Below the pieces are notes generated by a model. It did no database searches. It was given only the letters and a program-made list of their open reading frames with translations, and had not been told where the DNA came from. A DNA stretch of 64,000 nt, taken from NCBI GenBank assembly GCA_050018455.1, contig JBEKAA010000004.1:186001-250000 (forward strand), in the 5' to 3' direction. This DNA is from RBG-13-68-16 sp050018455 (GTDB lineage: Bacteria > Acidobacteriota > Thermoanaerobaculia > Thermoanaerobaculales > Thermoanaerobaculaceae). Below, piece after piece: positions 10,001 through 18,375 of the stretch (position 1 is its first letter; each line of letters opens with the position of its first letter). The position numbers and the translations under genes were made by a program.

Positions 10001-10797
10001 ACGCCCTCTTTGCGGCCGCTCGCGAGATCACGCACCTGGAGGTAGGCGTCCGGGACCTCATCGACATCGCCCTCGTCGCGGTCGTCTTCTACCTGCTGCT
10101 CACCGCCGTGAAGGGGACGCGCGCCGTCTCGATGCTGTGGGGGATATTCATCCTCGGCGGCAGCTACCTCGCGGCCCAGGCTCTCGACCTGATCACGCTG
10201 GCGACCGTGTTGAGGGAGATGTTGTTCTACCTGCCCTTCGTGATCATTGTGTTGTTCCAGCACGAGATCCGCCGCATCCTCGCGGCCATCGGACGCACGC
10301 CGCTGCTGCGATGGACATCCGCAATCTCCCCGCGGCAAGTCATGATCAACGACATCGTGCTCGCCTGCGAGACGCTGGTTTCGCACAGATACGGGGCGCT
10401 GATCGTCATCGAGCGTGACGAGGGTCTTCGGACCTTCGTCGAAACTGGGATCCCCACCGACGCCCGCCTTTCGTACGACCTGCTTGTGAACCTCTTTACG
10501 CCGGGCACCCCGCTGCACGACGGCGCGGCGATCGTTCAGGGCAACCGCATCGCCGCGGCCGGGTGCTTCCTTCCGCTGTCGGTGCGCGCCGATCTCTCCA
10601 CAACCTACGGCTCCAGGCACCGGGCTGCGCTGGGCATCGCGGAGGAGACGGACGCGGTTGCGGTCGTGGTGTCGGAGGAACGGGGAGCGTTGACGGTGGC
10701 TGAAGGCGGCCACCTGCACGAGGACCTCGACCGAAGAGGTCTGCGGGACCTCCTACTCGAGTTACTCCTGCTGGGCCGCTCCGGGGGTGCAGCTTGA
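9997..10797 (+). CDS. cdaA: Diadenylate cyclase CdaA
   Basis: A 266-residue membrane enzyme making c-di-AMP from two ATP. Three hydrophobic segments lie in the first about 90 residues, followed by the DAC domain. The DGA motif (LHDGAAI) is near residues 174-176 and RHR (GSRHRAALG) near 207-209, both needed for activity. The GTG start overlaps the folP stop. The following gene encodes the YbbR regulator CdaR, and glmM comes next, which is the classical cdaA-cdaR-glmM cluster linking c-di-AMP to cell-wall precursor supply. Confidence 0.94.
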   Translation: MNALFAAAREITHLEVGVRDLIDIALVAVVFYLLLTAVKGTRAVSMLWGIFILGGSYLAAQALDLITLATVLREMLFYLPFVIIVLFQHEIRRILAAIGRTPLLRWTSAISPRQVMINDIVLACETLVSHRYGALIVIERDEGLRTFVETGIPTDARLSYDLLVNLFTPGTPLHDGAAIVQGNRIAAAGCFLPLSVRADLSTTYGSRHRAALGIAEETDAVAVVVSEERGALTVAEGGHLHEDLDRRGLRDLLLELLLLGRSGGAA

Positions 10798-11474
10798 GGT
10801 TCCTGCCCCGCTCCCCCGGGAACATGGTGCTGGCTGTCGTGCTGGCATGTCTGGTCTGGTACGCGAGCGCTCTCGACCGGAGAGAGCGTATCTCGGAGCG
10901 TCAACTCGACACACCGGTCACCCTGGTCAACGTCCCCGCCGAAACCGTGATCACCTCGGAAGTGCCTCGCTTTCTTTCGCTCCGGGTGCGGGGTCCGCTC
11001 TCGCGCCTGCGTTCCCTCGACCAGGCCCAGACCGGTGTCGTGATCGACCTGCGCGGCGTCGGCGAGGGGGACCATGAATTTGCGGTGGAGACGCGCAACG
11101 TGATCGTGCCTGGGGGCGTGGAAGTGCTGGCGGTGGCGCCCTCGCAGGTACCGCTCCGTCTGGAGCGGATGGGCCGTCGACGCGTCCCGGTCAAGCCAAA
11201 TGTTTCCGGGGAGCCTGCCGCCGGTATGGTGGTCGGGATCGTTGCCACAGAGCCCCAAACCGTCGTGGTCAGCGGTCCGCGCCTTCAGCTCGAGAGGTTG
11301 CAGGCGGTTCCCACGGACCCGGTGAGTATCGACGGCGCGGATTCGCCGGTGGACACGTTCGTGGCGGTGCGCTCTCCCCGGCCCTTGATGCGGATCGTGG
11401 AACCGCTCGCCGTGCGGGTCATCGTGGAAATCACTCCCGGGCGCAGCGATTCCCGCGGCGGGAGGCGCCGGTGA
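10794..11474 (+). CDS. cdaR: YbbR-domain regulator of diadenylate cyclase (CdaR-like)
   Basis: A 226-residue protein with an N-terminal membrane anchor (about residues 10-27) and repeated YbbR beta domains facing outward. Family signatures include VTLVNVPAETVI, EVLAVAPSQVPLRLER and VVVSGPRLQLERLQAV. It starts with TTG 10794 overlapping the cdaA stop and ends overlapping glmM by 4 bases, so translation is coupled. CdaR proteins bind CdaA and tune its activity; that role is inferred from position and family. Confidence 0.85.
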   Translation: MRFLPRSPGNMVLAVVLACLVWYASALDRRERISERQLDTPVTLVNVPAETVITSEVPRFLSLRVRGPLSRLRSLDQAQTGVVIDLRGVGEGDHEFAVETRNVIVPGGVEVLAVAPSQVPLRLERMGRRRVPVKPNVSGEPAAGMVVGIVATEPQTVVVSGPRLQLERLQAVPTDPVSIDGADSPVDTFVAVRSPRPLMRIVEPLAVRVIVEITPGRSDSRGGRRR

Positions 11475-12811
11475 CGGGGAGGCTCTTCGGGACGGACGGA
11501 ATGAGGGGCGTGGCGCTTGAGTACCCTCTCGACCGGCCCACACTGACGCGACTGGGCGCCGCCCTGATGACGCACCTGCGCGAGGCGGCGCTGCCTCCGG
11601 TGGTCCTGCTGGCTGGCGACACGCGCGCCTCCACGCCGGTGTTGGCCGATTGGCTCGGCGGTTCGTTCGTGGCTGCGGGCGGCGAGGTGCATTGGGGGGG
11701 CGTGCTCCCGACACCGGCGGTGTCGCACCTGCTCCGCGACCGCGGCGGATACGGCGCGGGGGTCGTGATCTCGGCGTCGCACAACCCCGCGGCCGACAAT
11801 GGCGTCAAGCTCGTGAACCGGGCGGGGACCAAGTGGCCGGTCGAAGAGGAACGACGTCTCGAGGCAAGGCTCGCCGCGATGCCTGCCGATGTCGCGGTGG
11901 CACCTTTGCCACCCGTCGACCCGGAGGCTCGCGGGCGCTACATCGAGCTGCTGCTGGCCTCGCTGCCCGCCGGTGCACTCGAAGGGGTGCGGGTTGTCAT
12001 CGATCCAGCCAACGGCGCCGCTTCTCCGGTCGCCGGAGCGTTCTTCGAGGCCCTCGGAGCGAGCGTAAAGCTGATCCACGCCGAGCCCGACGGGCGCAAC
12101 ATCAACGCCCGTTGCGGAGCGCTGTTCCCCGAGTTGCTTGCGATTGAAGTCAGGCGCCTGGGATTCGACGCCGGGGTCGCGCTCGACGGCGATTCGGACC
12201 GGGCGATCCTGGTTACCCGGACCGGACGCGTGCTCGACGGCGACGATGCCCTGCTAGTTTGGGCTCGGGCGCTTCTGGCGGAGGGAAGGCTGCCGGGGCC
12301 GACCGTCGTCGCGACCGTGATGTCGAACCTCGGCCTCGAGGCCGCGCTGCGACACCAGGCGGTCACTCTCGTACGATGTCCCGTCGGGGACCGAGAGGTG
12401 TGGGAAGCGATGCAGCGCGAGGGAGCGGCCCTTGGCGGCGAGCAGTCGGGTCACGTGATCTGCAGCCACCTCTCGGTGACCGGAGACGGGCTGCTCACAG
12501 CGGCCCACCTCCTCGCGGTAGCGCGCCGGACCGGCACCCCACTCGAGGAGCTGGCGGACCTCCAGCGGTTCCCGCAGGTGCTTCTGAACGTGAGAGTTGC
12601 GACGCGTCGCCCCGTCGAGGAGGTGCCTGAGTTGGCAGTGGCGGTCAGGTCGGCGCAGATGCAGCTGTCCGACAACGGTCGCGTCTTCGTCCGCTACTCG
12701 GGTACCGAGCCGCTGCTTCGGATCATGGTCGAAGCGGAAGAGGACACGCTCGCGCGCGAAACCGCCGAGGGGATCGCCGCGGTTGCCCGCGAACAGCTCG
12801 GCTCCGCCTGA
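11471..12811 (+). CDS. glmM: Phosphoglucosamine mutase
   Basis: A 446-residue cytoplasmic enzyme converting glucosamine-6-phosphate to glucosamine-1-phosphate for UDP-GlcNAc synthesis. The N-terminal RLFGTDGMRG is present, and the catalytic serine loop ISASHNP is near residues 101-107. The metal loop is DGDSDR (DGDGDR in many members) and the phosphate-binding loop is RYSGTEPLLR. It starts with GTG 11471 inside the cdaR end. It converges with the pseudokinase gene, with only 6 bases between stops. Confidence 0.94.
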   Translation: MTGRLFGTDGMRGVALEYPLDRPTLTRLGAALMTHLREAALPPVVLLAGDTRASTPVLADWLGGSFVAAGGEVHWGGVLPTPAVSHLLRDRGGYGAGVVISASHNPAADNGVKLVNRAGTKWPVEEERRLEARLAAMPADVAVAPLPPVDPEARGRYIELLLASLPAGALEGVRVVIDPANGAASPVAGAFFEALGASVKLIHAEPDGRNINARCGALFPELLAIEVRRLGFDAGVALDGDSDRAILVTRTGRVLDGDDALLVWARALLAEGRLPGPTVVATVMSNLGLEAALRHQAVTLVRCPVGDREVWEAMQREGAALGGEQSGHVICSHLSVTGDGLLTAAHLLAVARRTGTPLEELADLQRFPQVLLNVRVATRRPVEEVPELAVAVRSAQMQLSDNGRVFVRYSGTEPLLRIMVEAEEDTLARETAEGIAAVAREQLGSA

Positions 12812-12817
12812 CACCAT

Positions 12818-15544
12818 TTAGAACCCGAAGATGTTCTTCTTGCGCTTCAGCTTGAGGGGTTCCTGCGACTTGCCGAGCTGCGCCGTGTGGCCCGAGTAGT
12901 CACTCGCCACCACGTAGAACTCGACCGTCTGGTTTCGGTGGAAGCTCGGGGAGATCTCCGCAGACCAGTCGGCGCCCGCGCCGTGGCGCAGCGGCAGTTC
13001 CACGTACTTGCCGCCTCCCTCGACCCGAGCGAAAAGCTGCGCGCCCTTGACGGCATGATCGTCCTGGATCTTGAAGGCGAGGGTCACCGCTTCGCCTTTC
13101 TTGTACTCGAGCTTGAGGCCCGGGGTGAGGGCCAGCGTCGGAGGCTGCGCGTCGAGCTGCTCGAGCTGCTTGGCCAGCCTCACGCGCATCTGCTGAATGC
13201 GTTCCGCCGTCCGGGCATCGGGCGCCACGGAGTCGAGCAACTCCAGCCCTTTCTCAGGTGCGTTGTCGGCTTCCGTTCGCTGAACCTGCGCGATCAAGGC
13301 CGTGAACTTCTGGTCCGCTTCCTGCTCCGCCTTGACGCGCTCGAGACGACCCTGAAGCCCGGCGCGGTTCGGCCAGCTGCGCCGCACGGTGTCTAGGCGG
13401 GCGAGCGCGAGGTCGAAGCTCCCCTTCGCCGCGAGCGAGTCGGCCTCGCCTTCAAGCGCCGCCGCGGCCTTCTCACGCGCCTCGGCGGCCAGGGTGTATT
13501 TCGGGACGACCTCGACCAGAACGCTCGCGCTCTGGAGCACTTGGCCCAGCTCCCCTTGGCGTTGGGCCTTCAACAGCGTGGCTTGGAGGTTGAGCGCTCG
13601 CCGGGACTCTTCGAGCGATGCCGAGAAGTCCGCGTCGCGTTTGAACGAACCCTCCTCGTCCTTCGAGATGTCGCGCACGGCGTCACCCAGCGCCTTGATG
13701 TTGCCGGCGGCGAGAGCCCTCTGCATCGCCTTGGTGAGGGCCTGCCGCCTCATGGTCCCGTATGTGGCCCGGATGGTCTTGTACCTATCCTGCTCGGCCT
13801 GCGAGAGGCTTGTTAGGTCCTCCGGCGAGATGCGGTCGAGGGCGGCGCCCGCCGCCGCTAGGTCGCCGAGTGCGATGGCCGCCTCGGCTCTCTCGAGTTG
13901 CGTGGCGGCGGCGTTCGCCTGCACCGGTTGGGGGGACGGCGAAGGCCGACGGGGCGCCGCGGTCGGGATTGCGGAAGGAACAGGCCTTACCGACCGCTGA
14001 CTCTCAACCCAGAACAGACCGGCCACCGATGCAAGCACGATCAACGCCGCAATCCCGATGGCCAACGGCACGGCGCGGCGCTTGCGTGACGCCTTGGTCG
14101 CAAGCCGGGCAGGGGCGGTGGGTGGCTGCGGTGGCGGCTCGGTCGCCGGCTGGGGCGCCGGAGCCTCGCTGGGCTGGACAGCGCCGCCTCCCTCGGGGGT
14201 CGGTGCGGCCGCCGTGGCGGGAGGCGTTCCGGTGGTCTCGGGATTTTGTTCCGGGGTCGGCAGGGGCTCCTGGACCGGAGCGGGTGCCGCCGGCGCCTCG
14301 GGATAGAACCGCACGGGCGGCTCCGTCTCGAAAGTCAGAGAGGCCGTAGGCAGTTCGGCCTGGACTATGAAGGGCACGGACGCAGTTCCCTCGTGGCTGG
14401 AGGGCGACAGTTCGGGCGTGACCTGCCCCGGTTCGACGGGCACGGGCTCGGGACGAGGTTCCCCCTCCAGGTGCTTCGGGAAGATCGGCGTGACCCTTGC
14501 GGGCGAGGTGTCCTCCCCCTTCTCCGGGACCGCGGACTCCCTTCCCTCCGCCCCTCCGGCAGGCGGCCCCCCGACCGGGGTTTCGGAATTGAGAGGGGCG
14601 GAGACGCTGATCGCCGGAGTCGGGCTGACCATTTCTTCGTCCGCGGGTTCGGGCTGGGCAGGTGCCTCGGCCAGTGCACGGCGGACCGCCTGGCGGAACT
14701 CCTCAAAGCTCGCCGGCCTCGCGGCGGGGTCTCGGCGGAGGGCCTGGGCCAGGATCGTTTGCAGCGCCGGCGGGTCCGGCAGGCTGGTGCGGACGTGGGG
14801 TGGAAGCGAGACGTCCGGCGCCGGCGCATCTCCCGCGGCGACCTCTGCCTGGAGGAGGTAACAGGTCGTGGCGGCGAGGGCGTAGAGATCAGACCGCCAG
14901 TCCGCCGTCGGCGCAGTGGCGGAATCGAGCTGCTCGGGAGCCGCGAACTGTGCCGGCCCTTCGGCGAGCGCGACGCCGCCCACTCCCGCGATGACACCGT
15001 GAAACGCCGCGGACCCGAAGCCCAGAATCTTGACGCGCTCCGTGTCGCCCCTGGTCAGCGCGAGGAGGTTCTCCGGCGCGATGTTTCCGTGCGAGACGCC
15101 ACTTCGTTGCAGTACCTCGAGGCCATCGACGGCGTCCAGGATGAGGGTTAGGACGCGCCCCGGCGGTGTCCCGGCGAGGGAGTCGAGTCGCTCGCCCTCG
15201 ACGAGCTCCATGACCATGAAAGCACTCCCGTCGGGGCAGAATCCGTAGTCGAGGAGTGCCGGAAAAGGGTCCGGACCAGCCGACGCAAGGACGCCCATCG
15301 CCGCCAGAAACCGTTCCCGACAGGCCTCGATGCCTACGGGCGAGGACGGAGGTATCAGCTTGATCGCCACCGTTGCACCGGTGCCGGGTTCAACGGCCCG
15401 GAAGACGATCGCAGACCGGCTGGACTTGAGCACCCGCTCGAGGCGGAAGCTCTCGGTGATCTCGCGCGGTTCAGTTCTGTACACGGCGGAAACCCCCGTT
15501 TCGCACCCCGGATCCTGGGAGGGAAGGGAGCCGGCGCTCCCCAA
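12818..15544 (-). CDS. Membrane Ser/Thr kinase-like protein, predicted pseudokinase
   Basis: A 908-residue protein; the annotated TTG start is uncertain and a GTG slightly downstream is possible. An N-terminal kinase fold spans about 30-290: a weak Gly loop, VAIKLI with the ATP-contact Lys, and a FAAPEQL (APE) segment. The catalytic loop reads HGNIAPENLL instead of HRDxxxxN, and the metal motif DFG is GFG (near 173), so both key Asp residues are missing. A Pro/Glu-rich linker follows, then one membrane helix near 493-515. After it comes an external helical (tetratricopeptide-like) region and a C-terminal beta domain ending in KRKKNIFGF. It is probably a sensor or scaffold rather than an active kinase. 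Confidence 0.8.
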   Translation of the reverse strand: MGSAGSLPSQDPGCETGVSAVYRTEPREITESFRLERVLKSSRSAIVFRAVEPGTGATVAIKLIPPSSPVGIEACRERFLAAMGVLASAGPDPFPALLDYGFCPDGSAFMVMELVEGERLDSLAGTPPGRVLTLILDAVDGLEVLQRSGVSHGNIAPENLLALTRGDTERVKILGFGSAAFHGVIAGVGGVALAEGPAQFAAPEQLDSATAPTADWRSDLYALAATTCYLLQAEVAAGDAPAPDVSLPPHVRTSLPDPPALQTILAQALRRDPAARPASFEEFRQAVRRALAEAPAQPEPADEEMVSPTPAISVSAPLNSETPVGGPPAGGAEGRESAVPEKGEDTSPARVTPIFPKHLEGEPRPEPVPVEPGQVTPELSPSSHEGTASVPFIVQAELPTASLTFETEPPVRFYPEAPAAPAPVQEPLPTPEQNPETTGTPPATAAAPTPEGGGAVQPSEAPAPQPATEPPPQPPTAPARLATKASRKRRAVPLAIGIAALIVLASVAGLFWVESQRSVRPVPSAIPTAAPRRPSPSPQPVQANAAATQLERAEAAIALGDLAAAGAALDRISPEDLTSLSQAEQDRYKTIRATYGTMRRQALTKAMQRALAAGNIKALGDAVRDISKDEEGSFKRDADFSASLEESRRALNLQATLLKAQRQGELGQVLQSASVLVEVVPKYTLAAEAREKAAAALEGEADSLAAKGSFDLALARLDTVRRSWPNRAGLQGRLERVKAEQEADQKFTALIAQVQRTEADNAPEKGLELLDSVAPDARTAERIQQMRVRLAKQLEQLDAQPPTLALTPGLKLEYKKGEAVTLAFKIQDDHAVKGAQLFARVEGGGKYVELPLRHGAGADWSAEISPSFHRNQTVEFYVVASDYSGHTAQLGKSQEPLKLKRKKNIFGF

Positions 15545-15670
15545 CGTGAAGCCGTTCTGAACCTTGGATTGTCACGTATCAAGTCTACCAGACAAGCACT
15601 TGCAGGCCCAGGTGCCGCTCGTGATGGCGATCACTCGAGGGCGGCTGCGCCTTGCCGGGCGACCGACAGG

Positions 15671-15827
15671 TGGTGGGGAGGGGACCGTCACGAGGCTCCC
15701 CCTGTTTCTGTCACCAGAGAAATTGGCGGTCGACGAGACTCGCCGACGGCGCGTGGCGGGGAGGGGGCCGCCACGAGGCTCCCCATGCTTCTGTCACCAG
15801 AGAAGATGGCGGGGTGGACGAGACTCG
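15671..15827 (+). repeat. Two tandem 83-bp-spaced copies, each ending in tRNA-Asp 3'-end sequence
   Basis: Copy 1 (15671-15742) and copy 2 (15754-15827) align at an offset of 83 bases, sharing blocks such as CACGAGGCTCCCC and TTCTGTCACCAGAGAA. Copy 2 runs into the real 49-bp att repeat. Copy 1 carries a degenerate version, TGGCGG then GACGAGACTCG, with a 2-base gap. This looks like a duplicated tRNA-Asp 3' end plus flank, a likely scar of earlier insertions at the same site. Confidence 0.75.
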
Positions 15828-15855
15828 AACTCGCGACCTCCGGCGTGACAGGCCG
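15807..15855 (+). other. attL, 49-bp direct repeat
   Basis: It is identical to 61248-61296. It equals the tRNA-Asp 3' part from the anticodon stem to the encoded CCA, read on the minus strand. This copy is the host-derived end separated from the rest of its gene, so it is a tRNA fragment, not a working tRNA. Confidence 0.95.
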
Positions 15856-15912
15856 AAACGGCCCCCTTCCGGAACTGCTTGCTATGCAGCGAAGTAGCCG
15901 AGACTGGGGCAC

Positions 15913-17175
15913 TTAGTTCGGAGCGCCGTTCTCGTCTGTTCTCGCCAACTGCGCCGTCTTCTGTCCTCCGTTTGACACTTCCTTTGACACCGCCAGGCTC
16001 GGGTTTGCGTCGGCGATCTCGATGGCGTGCCGGAGCGCGTCGTCATGCAGGTGGGCATAGTGGCGGTGGATGACGGTGATCGAGTTGTCGGCGAGCTGTG
16101 CGACCACCTGCGGCGGCACGCTGGCGAGCAGCAGGTGCGAGATCCCCGAATGGCGGAGGGAGTAGAGGCGCTGGCCGGCCGGGATCCTCTCGTGCTCCGG
16201 CAGGCGCAGGTTGGCCAGGCGGATCAGCTCGCGCCACGGGCGCGCGACGTCGGTATACGGCCGGCCGGTCCGCGGGCTCGGCCAGAGGTACCCGGTGGCG
16301 CCGGGCCCCGGGCGGGTTGTGGCGAGGTGCTCCGCGAGCGCGGCGCGGATCGGCACAACGAGCCGACGGCCCGTCTTCGTCCGCCGGAAGATGATTTCCC
16401 CGCGCTCGAGGTCGACGTCCTCCCACCGAAGGGCCAGGACGTTCCCGGTGCGCGCCATCGTGTAGTAGCAGGTCAGGACGATGCCCCGGAGGGGCACCGG
16501 CGATCGCCGCGTCGGGTTCGGCTTCCGGGCCGCCTGGGCCCGGCTCCGCTCGCCAGCGGCCGCCAGCGCCTCGAGGTCCTCGAGCGCGGCGAGCAGCGCC
16601 TGAACCTGGCGAACCGAGAGCGCCTCCGGGATCAGCTCTGCCTCGGGGAGCTTGCCGAGGTAGCGGATGGGGTTCTCCGCGATCGCGCCCCGCCGTACCG
16701 CGAGGTTGAGGGCGCCCTGGAGGAGGGTCAGATAGGCGTTGAGGGTGCGCGCCGAGAGCCCGCGCCGCTCGCGCGCGCTGGCCCGCCACGCCGCGATCGC
16801 GTTCGGGGTGAGGTCCGCGTAGGGGGTCTCGGACCCGAGCTCCTCGAGGAGGCGTTTCGCGCGGCTTGCCTCGCGGTCCCAGCGGGTCCCCCGTTCCTTG
16901 CAGTCTGCCTCGTATGCGGCGAACAGCTCGCCGACGGAAAGCGGCCGCTGGCGCTCCTCTCCCGCCGCTCGGAGTTCGGCCTCGTGCGCGCGGATCCAGT
17001 CCACGCGCCAGGCCGGCGCCCAGGCGAGCGACCTATGGTAGTCGAGCGCGTTGGGTGAGACCTCGCAGGGCCAGCAGACGCGGCCAAGACTGTCGACGTA
17101 CCGGAAGCGGCCGTGCCATCGGCCGCGTCGACGGATCAGATAGGTCGGGGCGGAGCGGCGCTTGTGGGTCGGCAT
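15913..17175 (-). CDS. int: Phage integrase, tyrosine recombinase
   Basis: A 420-residue recombinase from ATG 17175; the open frame extends to 17235, but the ATG avoids overlap with the next gene. An N-terminal arm-binding part is followed by a core-binding SAM-like helical domain. The catalytic domain has the Arg in ARTGNVLALRW, the Lys in RRTKTGR, YSLRHSG (usual HxLRH, with Tyr for the first His), and IHRHYAHL containing the second His and the nucleophile Tyr. It lies 57 bases inside attL and reads towards it, the usual arrangement for tRNA-targeting phages. Confidence 0.93.
   Translation of the reverse strand: MPTHKRRSAPTYLIRRRGRWHGRFRYVDSLGRVCWPCEVSPNALDYHRSLAWAPAWRVDWIRAHEAELRAAGEERQRPLSVGELFAAYEADCKERGTRWDREASRAKRLLEELGSETPYADLTPNAIAAWRASARERRGLSARTLNAYLTLLQGALNLAVRRGAIAENPIRYLGKLPEAELIPEALSVRQVQALLAALEDLEALAAAGERSRAQAARKPNPTRRSPVPLRGIVLTCYYTMARTGNVLALRWEDVDLERGEIIFRRTKTGRRLVVPIRAALAEHLATTRPGPGATGYLWPSPRTGRPYTDVARPWRELIRLANLRLPEHERIPAGQRLYSLRHSGISHLLLASVPPQVVAQLADNSITVIHRHYAHLHDDALRHAIEIADANPSLAVSKEVSNGGQKTAQLARTDENGAPN
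15971..15990 (+). promoter_or_regulatory. Candidate integrase arm-binding sites, left end
   Basis: Two copies of TTTGACAC start 12 bases apart, inside the 3' end of the integrase gene. The same pair, with the same spacing and the shared preceding CCTCCG, occurs near the right end at 61180-61199. Direct repeats near both ends suit arm-type sites for the integrase. This is inference from sequence only. Confidence 0.5.
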
Positions 17176-17221
17176 GGCCGGATCGTCGACGACGCGGCCG
17201 GATCGAACAAGTGCCGCAAAT

Positions 17222-17764
17222 CTAGCTGCGACCACAGCAGTTCTTGTACTTCTTGCCGCTGCCGCAGGAGCAGAGGCTGTTCCGCGGGACCTTGGTGCTC
17301 TTCGCCGGAGGCTGCGGTTTCTTCACGAAGTCGATCTCCTCGCACGAGGGTTGCCGGAACGAAAACACGGTGTTGCCGTTGAAGTTGGTGACCGCGAAGT
17401 CCCCGGAACCGATGACGTCCATGCCGATGAGGAGATCGAAGCCGGGCAAGTCGCCGCGGGTGACCTCGAGCATGGTGAAGCCGACTCCATTCGGAAGGCC
17501 GAGGCTCACGAAGTACTTCTCGGTGACCGCGGTGCCCTGCGCATGATGGGATTGGGCGAAGCCGACGGACTTCAGACCAAGAGCGTCGACGACCTTCTGG
17601 GTGATCACGGTATTTGTCGCGCCGGTGTCCCACAGCGCCTTGAACGGCACGCCGGTTGGATTCGGCGCGCTTTTCGGATCATCGAACGGCGCAAAGACTG
17701 CGACGTCGTTGATGAGGACGGAACTCCGGCCCAGGTATCGCGACGTGAAGCAACGCGCGGTCAT
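17222..17764 (-). CDS. Retropepsin-like aspartic protease with C-terminal SEC-C metal-binding motif
   Basis: The protein has 180 residues. The N-terminal and central part is a retropepsin fold: ALWDTGATNTVI carries the DTGA active-site motif, and DLLIGMDVIGSGDF matches the second conserved block of bacterial clan AA proteases. The end, NSLCSCGSGKKYKNCCG, is a SEC-C zinc motif, a peptide known from SecA and many stress proteins. It lies 9 bases after the small partner gene and presumably shares its promoter. The target is unknown. Such pairs occur in genomic islands, and a cytoplasmic regulatory proteolysis role is a guess. Confidence 0.82.
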   Translation of the reverse strand: MTARCFTSRYLGRSSVLINDVAVFAPFDDPKSAPNPTGVPFKALWDTGATNTVITQKVVDALGLKSVGFAQSHHAQGTAVTEKYFVSLGLPNGVGFTMLEVTRGDLPGFDLLIGMDVIGSGDFAVTNFNGNTVFSFRQPSCEEIDFVKKPQPPAKSTKVPRNSLCSCGSGKKYKNCCGRS

Positions 17765-17773
17765 GCGGTGGTG

Positions 17774-18022
17774 CTAGGCGGCGAAGGAGACACGGGAGTT
17801 GAAGTGCATCGTCGTGTCCTTCTCTCCCGTAGAGCAGCGCTGGATGATGAAGTTGCCCATGCCGAACCGGTCGATGCCTGAGCGCAGCGCCTCCTCATTG
17901 GTGTCGAAGGCCCCGACGACGCGACAGTCCACCAGCACAAGGACCTTGCCGTCGTACTGCTTGACCAGCTCCTCCTGGTGCTCCAGGTACCATGTGAAGT
18001 TCTTCTTCAAGTCCGTGGTCAT
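17774..18022 (-). CDS. Small protein, partner of the retropepsin gene (DUF5678-like)
   Basis: An 82-residue protein from ATG 18022, the first Met after the promoter; a GTG nine codons upstream is possible. It has NFTWYLEHQEELVKQYDGK, VLVDCRVVGAFDTNEEA and GNFIIQRC, resembling small DUF5678-type proteins often encoded next to retropepsin-like genes. No signal peptide or membrane helix is seen. The close 5'-to-3' linkage suggests that it binds, guides or restrains the protease, which is inference. Confidence 0.7.
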   Translation of the reverse strand: MTTDLKKNFTWYLEHQEELVKQYDGKVLVLVDCRVVGAFDTNEEALRSGIDRFGMGNFIIQRCSTGEKDTTMHFNSRVSFAA

Positions 18023-18055
18023 GGATGTCCCCGCTTCCGCTCCAAGCACCGACGT

Positions 18056-18084
18056 CTTATGCTACCACTCCTGTCGGATGTCAA
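18056..18084 (-). promoter_or_regulatory. Near-consensus promoter for the retropepsin pair
   Basis: Read on the minus strand, TTGACA (18079-18084) is followed after exactly 17 bases by CATAAG (18056-18061). It lies 34 bases before ATG 18022. A full -35 box in a GC-rich genome suggests constitutive sigma70-type expression from the lysogen. Confidence 0.6.
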
Positions 18085-18109
18085 GAGAGGACGTGGAGAG
18101 TTGCGCTCC

Positions 18110-18319
18110 TCACCCCGCCGACGGATTGAGACTGCGGGCAAGGTCCTGAAGGCCGCGGCAAAGCTGGTCGACGGCGTTCTTGACGGCGTCGAACTCCTTG
18201 CTGGTGATCTCACGATTGGGCCCTACGTGGGTGCCCGCGGACTGCAGAGTTCTGTGGGCACGGTAGGCGACCTGGTCCAGCCCCTGTTTCAGAATGCGGA
18301 ACTGCTCGTCTGATGTCAT
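18110..18319 (-). CDS. Small helical protein of unknown function
   Basis: A 69-residue protein from ATG 18319, preceded by AAAGGAGG. It is predicted to be mostly helical with no Cys. Its C-terminal half (EFDAVKNAVDQLCRGLQDLARSL) has the same pattern as the end of the gene at 20655-20858, which is similar in length, so the two may be distant paralogues. It is not recognised as any family. Confidence 0.6.
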   Translation of the reverse strand: MTSDEQFRILKQGLDQVAYRAHRTLQSAGTHVGPNREITSKEFDAVKNAVDQLCRGLQDLARSLNPSAG

Positions 18320-18375
18320 GGCAGCCTCCTTTCGTTCTCCCGACTCCCGTCGGGCTCGTGCGTTGCGAATCCTTC

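Noticed and set aside
15671..15855. CRISPR-like array
   Set aside because: There are only two long, imperfect units and they contain tRNA-Asp sequence, so att scars explain them better. No cas gene or short regular array was seen anywhere in the window.
15807..15855. A second tRNA-Asp gene at the left end
   Set aside because: Only the 3' part is present; the sequence past the anticodon stem diverges, so it is attL.
17176..17235. Longer N-terminus of the integrase
   Set aside because: It would overlap the retropepsin gene end; ATG 17175 gives a normal start.
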